Source: Nymphaea colorata
Taxonomy: Eukaryota > Streptophyta > Magnoliopsida > Nymphaeales > Nymphaeaceae
Direction of reading: 5' to 3'
DNA: 64,000 bases
NCBI RefSeq assembly: GCF_008831285.2
Contig: NC_045149.1
Coordinates: 11,560,417 to 11,624,416, forward strand
Shown: positions 57,840-64,000 of the stretch, one piece after another
Numbering within the stretch: the first letter of the stretch is position 1
How the letters are laid out: each line of letters starts with the position of its first letter
Notes under the pieces: generated by a model
The model's database searches: none
What the model was told of the DNA's origin: nothing
Seen by the model: only the letters and a program-made list of their open reading frames with translations
Position numbers and translations under genes: made by a program

Positions 57840-60065
57840 TTTAATATGACTTTTCCTTATTTAAGTGATACCTGGTTTTGGAGATATTTGATATATTATT
57901 CTCCTTATTGATTTCCATGTATTATTGTTCTATATTTGTCATGGAATTAATTTGGTAATGGCTTTTAGAGTGGGAGCCTCAAAATTGGTCAAAAACAAAA
58001 AACTACATGGTTTATAACATGTATTTATGCAGTTTTGTTATTTATGGATGCATGATCAAATGGCGGTATAAACTCTATGCTTGTACACTAACTAAAATCT
58101 TATTTGGATATGGATATGGTGTTGAAACACATTCATTTTGGATTTTGATCCTCTTTATTTGTTTAAACACATATCAATTAGTATTGATATTATTGTGTGT
58201 GGATCGACATGGGTAAGATCTGAAACTAAATCAATATTTGAATTTTGTGCTTTGGATCTGATTGTTGCTTAAATCCATATTTGGATTCAGTTTGAATCAT
58301 GACATATTCAGATCTAAATTTGTTTGGTTATTGGTTAAAAATCTATATCATGTTTATGTTGGTTCAAGTATATGTTATTATACTTGATTTATGAATATTC
58401 TTCGTCATTTTGGGTCTATGCATATATTAGATATGACCAAAGTTTTGTTTTAAATATCCATTTAGTTGTTGAATTTGGATCTCACACTAAACGTTGCACT
58501 CTTTTGGAGCATGATCTAATTTGACTTGTTCAAGATCTATATATTGCTTATATTAGATCTAAACATATTATGATGAACATTGATTTTTAGAGCTAATAGT
58601 TTTACAAGTTGTACATTTTCAATGTGTAACACTAGAGTGCTAAAGATGAATTCCAGTTAGAAGGAATGATTATGTTATTACATGTTGATATGCTAAGAGG
58701 TGTAAATCAACACTCTTAGACATGGTGAGATCCTTATAACATTATGTTGGGTCGTGATACATTAAGATCCAAATTAACTTGGTTGAATCATTGGATCCAA
58801 ATTCTCGTACTGTTACTAAACACAATATATCATGTTTGCTTTTTGGATCCAATGATATTGTGATATTTGTTGTCCTTTTAGATTCAAATCATTCTAGAGT
58901 GCTATTGAACAAGGCTTTATTTACTCCATTAATGAAGTCAACTTGTTTTAAAATATATATTCAAGAGGTGTAATGTAACACTCTTGGACTGAAACCCGTA
59001 TAAATTTGAATGTCTTGATTTAAAGACTTGCTTTATTTGCTCTTAAGGGTGATGGATTAGTTTGGGTACAAACATGCATCATCTCAAGGTAGAGGAATTT
59101 TTCTTGTTTTCACCTTGTTCAAAAGTTGGACTATTGTTTAGATCCAAGCATGGTTATTGAAATCATAGTGCACAATACTTCATATGGATCATTTGTGTTT
59201 TTTAAATTCAGACTATTGTATTGTGGATATTGCTAGTTGGATCTGAATTTCCATATTTGAACTAATAAAATCCACATTACGTAAAGTTTAGCTGCAGATC
59301 TAAACTAACTTGTTTGGATATGTGAGAATAATTCATATATCCTGTTGTTTTAGTTCCAATATATGTTATCATGGTTGCCTTTGGATATGATCATACTGCA
59401 ATACGTGTTGTCATTCTAGATCCAAAGGTTATTTTTGAAAATCATTGAATAAAGCTTCATTTGCCTTTCTTTCTTAGGAAAATGAATTTGTTTTAATGCA
59501 TACTCAAGAGATGTAATATAATACTCTTGGACCAAAATTAATATTGGCAAGAATGCATTTGTTTGAAGCTTTGTAGAACTAAAGTGTTAATACATGATAA
59601 CTTGTTTTTCTCAAAAGAGAGATGGGTTAGCAATGATCCAAATATGGTTGTTGAATCATATTGTATAATATTTCAATGAGGATCATGTGTTTTAAACTCA
59701 TATTAATTGTATTGTGGATGTTTCTGGTTTGGATCTACACTAATATAATCTGAATCTTTATATTCATGTGGCTTTTGGAATTGGATCTATTCATTGTTTG
59801 AGATCCACCTTATATACACCATTGATTCAGATTTGAATATATATTTGGATATATGGTTAAACATCCATATCTTGTTTATATTAGATCCAAGCATATTATG
59901 TTATTTGTTCGTTTGAGGATCAAACAAAGCTAGCTTGCTATTAAGCAAGTTTCTGTTTGAGGACCAATTTAATTTTAAATTTTCCATGAGGTATAAAATA
60001 ATACTCATGAAAATAATGAGATCCACACTAATTAGATCCATATTGAGATCCTTGGAGATCTATAA
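57840..60065. other. AT-rich Copia-4 interior with recurring GGATC phrases
   Basis: Phrases such as TTGGATCCAAA, CATATCTTGTTTATATTAGA and AAGAG(G/A)TGTAA(T/A)(G/A)TAA-CACTCTTGGAC recur several times at irregular spacing, indicating old internal duplication. No gene. Confidence 0.45.
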
Positions 60066-60084
60066 TGCATGCTAAATGCATATC

Positions 60085-60415
60085 TAAAAATGAAACGATG
60101 TGTTTGCAAATACATATATATTGGATACCCAAATGAAAGTATGGTATATGACATTTTCTTTTTATGCATGAGTTTGAAGTGTTCGAATAAGAATACTGAA
60201 TACAATAATCCAGTGGGAGATCATAACGATCTATTGGAGGATCTGATTTATTCAGATAATCAGTCTGACAATGAACCGACTGAGGAACAGTTTGGCAATG
60301 AACCAACTGGATAACAGTCTGGCAATGAACCGACTGTGAAACAATTTAATAATGAATCAATTGTGTACGATTCTTATGATGATCAGTCTGGTAATGAACC
60401 GACTGGGTACTGAGC
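60085..60415 (+). pseudogene. Post-integrase remnant with NEPT tandem repeats
   Basis: A copia integrase C-terminal-like piece (YIGYPNESMVYDIF) is followed by an acidic linker with at least four tandem peptides of the type QSGNEPT / QFGNEPT. In DNA these are repeated (C)AGT(C/T)TGGCAATGAACCGACTG units. A stop falls after the second repeat unit. Such acidic linkers occur between integrase and reverse transcriptase in copia polyproteins. The assignment is tentative because RT does not follow. Confidence 0.5.
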
Positions 60416-61059
60416 TCCATGATTATATGTGAATAATTGTTGCATGTACAAAAACTGACTATTTATTTGGTGATCAAGTTTACTTGATTGAATATGCTAA
60501 TAAGCGGTCAGGTAATGAACCGACTAAGATCAGTTTGGTATTAAACGTCTAACTGAAGCTTATTAGTGATCTTATTGATTATCTTGTGGTATACATATGT
60601 AGAGATATGTGAATTGTATATTGCATGCATGAGTTGTCAAAATTATGTATTGACCTTGATGAGTTAAATGAAACTCATTGTATGAGAGAGTACATTGATG
60701 AAAATTATACAAGATGAAAAGTGCTTGTATAATAGACTATGGGTTGATTGCTCATTCCCTTAAATAAATAAAGATTAGGTGTCGCTAATCAAGTTGATGA
60801 CTATGTAAATATTTGATAAGTAGGAGCACACTTGAATATGCCATTTACTATGTTGAAAAGCTAATATTGCTTTGCCATATGATATAATGCATTGCATAAA
60901 TGCTATGGAACTCCTGTTGTTAAAGGAGTTAAGTAATTATGGAATACAGTAAAGGAAAATATTCCATGTGTTTTAATGCATATTAGTTTGTGTGCTGGAC
61001 TTGGTACAAGCTTCTAATTTGGCTTGTAAGTATACATTAAAAAAGTCCAGGCTGACCCT

Positions 61060-61110
61060 TGTTTTATGGCAGTTAAATGTTTGAGATACATGAATGAAAC
61101 AAATGATATA
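61060..61110 (+). pseudogene. Copia RT-tail fragment
   Basis: MAVKCLRYMNETNDIF matches the conserved copia segment between reverse transcriptase and RNase H (usually HWxAVKxILRYLKGT). It is followed by a stop and by sequence too decayed to assign before the polypurine tract. Confidence 0.6.
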
Positions 61111-61535
61111 TTCAAGTGATTGTTAGCATTTTTTAACAAAAGGAATTCTAAATGATTTGTCAAGCATGTAGCCCGTATGAGGCTAAGAAATTCCTGGTTT
61201 GCCTCTTTGTGAGGTGGTTGAAAAATATTCAGGTTGATTTCATTGTTGAATAAGAAGAAAATATGCATGCACGTTCCAAATGCTTATATGATTGCTAGTA
61301 TTATAATCAAGAGAATTCTTGATGGGACTAAGTTTTAATATGATATAATGTGATATATATTGAATATTTGAAAGGTTGCAAAGGAAAAACCATTGAATGG
61401 AAAACCTCGCTGTAAACCTTGAAAAAGGTTAGGTTGCGTTGGAAAAGCCAATTATGAAAAACCACGTAACAAATTGAATAAAGAAAACCCACATAGAGTG
61501 GAAGCAAACTGGCGGTCTCATGGCCAAGTGGGAGA

Positions 61536-61888
61536 TGTTGGGTAGTGGTAGTGGCCATGAGCCCTACCCATTCATATCGTAACTGTAAGGGGAGCCCACT
61601 TCCAGTTACGAGCTTTAATGCTCACCTAAAATCTCTCACTTACGTAACCGCTGCTAGGGTTGGGGAAAACCTAAGGGGCTGGACTATATATTCCTAGCAG
61701 ATCCAGAGTTTGAGTAACTCTCTAACACATCATCAGTGAGGAACCCCTGAGAAGGAAACCCCTAAATCAGTTTTCTTCTTCTTTCTCTTTCTTTTGTCTT
61801 GTTGGTTTCACAGGGATATTCGTTGCACACTGGAGCCGTGGGAGATTCTTCTGCACCGACTTCCGCTGTGACTCCCATAAATCCATCA
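61536..61888 (+). repeat. Copia-4 right LTR
   Basis: This 353-bp partner of the left LTR follows GGCCAAGTGGGAGA, a good polypurine tract. Confidence 0.88.
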
Positions 61889-61893
61889 ACAGC

Positions 61894-62872
61894 CTTCCTC
61901 CTGAAGGCCAACAATTTCACAGACCCATCTGCATAGTGCTTGCAAACCTGATGGAGAACACCTTCACCATCTCAGCTCCCAACAATTGATCGTCAACGAT
62001 GCTTGTGATGGAGGAGAAGGGCAAATAAAGAAACAGGAAACAACAACTATGCCCGATGTAGCAACATCTCAAAAAATTAAAGCATTGACGAGACCTGACA
62101 AACAATGATGGGCACTATGACTATTTCATCAGCAAAAGACAATGAAAGAAAACAACAAACAACACGATCATTGATATCCAACATAGCTATCTCGGGCACT
62201 AGGGCTCCTGAAATAGCCCCATTGATTAGTTTTTTTTTTTGTGGCGGCAAAAAGTAAACAAAAACCTAAAGACGCATAGAATTTTCTTCTGACGGTTGTT
62301 TTAGCCTTGCTCCGATGTGCTGCCGGTCACTGAAGAATGCTTGTGGGAAGCCACCGATCGTTTGATCATGTTCTAACATGTCGCCTATCGCCAATGCAGG
62401 TTGAAACTCGTGGTATGAACAATGAAACCCCGGAATGGTAGAGAGAAGAAAGAATAAATGAAAATGAAGACGACAAAAATGTTGAATGGACTTTTATTCC
62501 CGTTTAAGAAAAATTTCGTGCGTGCCCCAATGATTTCCATGATTTTTAAAAAGTGATTTTACATTTTTAGACAATTGCTTCAATGCCCCTAAGCTTTTTA
62601 GAAATTTTAAGAGTGGTAATGCTCTTTTATAACACTATCCTAGAGGTTTTATGAAAAGTTCAAAAAGAAGACAAAATCCTAATAGCTGAAAATTTTCTCT
62701 TTGGATGCCCATCAAACACAAGATCATCGTTCCAAGGAAACCCATATAAATCAAACCAAACTCCATTTTGAAAAATGGCATTGTGTTCCCTATTCCACTC
62801 ATGCCAAATTAAGATTATGAAACTAAGGCAAGAATCTTATTTCTAAGCACTCAAACACTACCATAATATCAT
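61894..62872. other. Host or older repeat sequence, no gene recognised
   Basis: Joined across the Copia-4 insertion, the sequence at 55980-56024 continues here. No coding motif is evident. It may belong to the Ty3 remnant that follows. Confidence 0.35.
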
Positions 62873-62969
62873 GTGATCCACCTTATTAAATTCAGTTATT
62901 CAATAAAGATTCATATTTTTCGAGAAATCTTCTCTGTCATACTTCTCTTCTGCATTGGCATTGTCTATT

Positions 62970-63990
62970 ATGTCACAATTTTCATGAGAATGCCTTTTCT
63001 TGAGCAAAACCTGTTATCCCCTGTTATGTCCAGGAGTTCAATACAGCGCAATAAGAGTCTCGAGAAAATAGTAAATGAATGCTTCAAAGATTTATTAAGG
63101 GTAGGACTCAATAGAGCAAGTGACTACTTGGAGTTTCTAGTAAAATTGCACATGATAATCTCTAAAAAGAATGGCATGCCTGTGAATTTCCATAGGTTTT
63201 GGCAGCCTAAGTAGTAACTACCCTTTGTTAAACCTTGACTTATTGCTTTTCAATATAGTCAAACACATATTATTTTCATTTATGATGGCTTCTTCAGCTA
63301 TAATCAGATCAAGGTGACTAGCGAAAAACTTTCTTAACCATTCCATGGGGGACAATTTATTATATAATCACGAATTTTTGCTTAAAGAATGTTGGAAAAG
63401 CATCTTAGAATGCAATGGCAACCATTTTTCACGACCACATGAGTAAGTTTATGGACACCTATTTAGATGGCATTTGCTCAAATCAAAAACTTAAATAGCA
63501 TCACATTGGCACACTCTCAAAGGTCTTTAAGTGGCTAATACTTTATAAACTTTGGCTCCAATGGTGGAAATGTATATTTGGGCAGAGTAAGACAACTTAG
63601 TAGGAGTTATGGTCAGTAAAAAAAGGCATTGAGACAGCTAAAGCTAGGGCCCTTATTAACATGTCATCACCTGCCAACCTTAAGGAACTCCAAAGCTTGC
63701 AAGATTGGATTTAATCTATTAGGTGATGCATCTCCAATCTGGGCATGAAATGTGAGCCAATCATTTGCTGAGAAAATGCATTCAATTTGAATGGAGACCC
63801 GAACGCTAGAATTCGTTTGATAAAACTAGAAATACTAGACCAATTTTAGCATTGGAGAAACCTTTTGTTGTGTATTTCTATTAATACTGACATTGTGGAA
63901 GTTTTTTAGCTCAATAAGAAACAGGATCCTCTCCTATATTATTGAATCAAAATAAAATAGAATTATATGCACTAGATTGTTGTTGTGCGT
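62970..63990 (+). pseudogene. Ty3/gypsy reverse transcriptase remnant, runs to window edge
   Basis: Segments in correct RT order are recognisable. IVNECFKDLLRVG and YLEFLVKLHMIISKKNG (63066-63170) match the region before the first RT block. IYDGFFSYNQIKVT (about 63278) matches DGFSGYNQI. HIGTLSKVFKWLILYKL and KCIFG (63500-63585) match the palm/thumb. VSKKGIE and NMSSPANLKELQSLQ (63615-63710) match the connection segment. The YxDD box is not found and stops and frameshifts are frequent. The pattern suggests the Tat/Ogre group, which also carries very long LTRs, but that is an inference. The open frame 62873-63214 covers the first part. Confidence 0.75.
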
Positions 63991-64000
63991 AAGGTCAATA

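Larger units (their letters stand above)
56025..61888 (+). mobile_element. Copia-type LTR element with little coding sequence (Copia-4)
   Basis: Nearly identical LTRs at 56025-56361 and 61536-61888 start TGTTGGG and end CCATCA. A perfect 5-bp duplication ACAGC flanks the element (56020-56024 and 61889-61893). A primer-like site (TTGTATCAGAGAC, 56363) follows the left LTR and a purine tract (AAGTGGGAGA) precedes the right. The high LTR identity suggests a fairly recent insertion, yet of 5.2 kb of interior only short copia-like pieces are recognisable, so it is most likely non-autonomous. Confidence 0.87.

Overview
This is a stretch of plant nuclear DNA, almost certainly from a flowering plant. 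It is AT-rich and full of intron-sized non-coding sequence. It holds one convincing intact gene, an R2R3-MYB transcription factor with the canonical plant three-exon layout. Nearly everything else recognisable is decayed transposable-element sequence. The species cannot be fixed from this sequence. There is no operon, CRISPR array, rRNA gene, tRNA gene or virus, and I did not find an undescribed gene system. The interest lies in the transposon record, which can be read with unusual precision from target-site duplications (TSDs), empty sites and nested insertions.

Layout. 0.4-2.3 kb: a dead FAR1/FHY3-like (MULE transposase-derived) gene. 3.7-8.8 kb: a dead Ty1/copia element (Copia-1) whose right long terminal repeat (LTR) carries a hAT-type MITE. 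9.1-11.2 kb: a short copia derivative with gag only (Copia-3). 12.0-15.1 kb: a 3.1-kb solo LTR with a perfect 5-bp TSD. 15.5-19.6 kb: a Ty3 chromovirus that has lost reverse transcriptase and the integrase core. 22.2-27.0 kb: another dead copia element (Copia-2) with a MITE inside. 28.4-31.2 kb: a non-autonomous CACTA element. 32.1-33.4 kb: a PIF/Harbinger-type TIR element abutting a hAT-like MITE. 34.4-40.5 kb: two diverged copies of a ~2-kb segment that differ by a SINE, a MITE and a minisatellite.

41.9-46.0 kb: the MYB gene on the minus strand. Its exons are 133, 130 and 688 bp and encode 316 residues; hAT-like MITEs sit in both introns. 46.7-51 kb: a further MITE-like element, a GC-rich island and a minus-strand copia remnant. 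51.2-55.2 kb: a second, diverged and left-truncated copy of the giant LTR family. 56.0-61.9 kb: a copia-type element with a perfect TSD but little coding sequence (Copia-4). 63-64 kb: a Ty3 reverse-transcriptase remnant running off the window.

The only probable cellular product is the MYB protein, a nuclear DNA-binding regulator. Its R2 and R3 repeats are complete and its splice junctions are canonical. A motif just after R3 resembles that of subgroup 9 (MIXTA/MYB16/MYB106-like) epidermal regulators, but the subgroup assignment is an inference. All retroelement coding regions carry stops, frameshifts or domain losses, so none looks able to move by itself.
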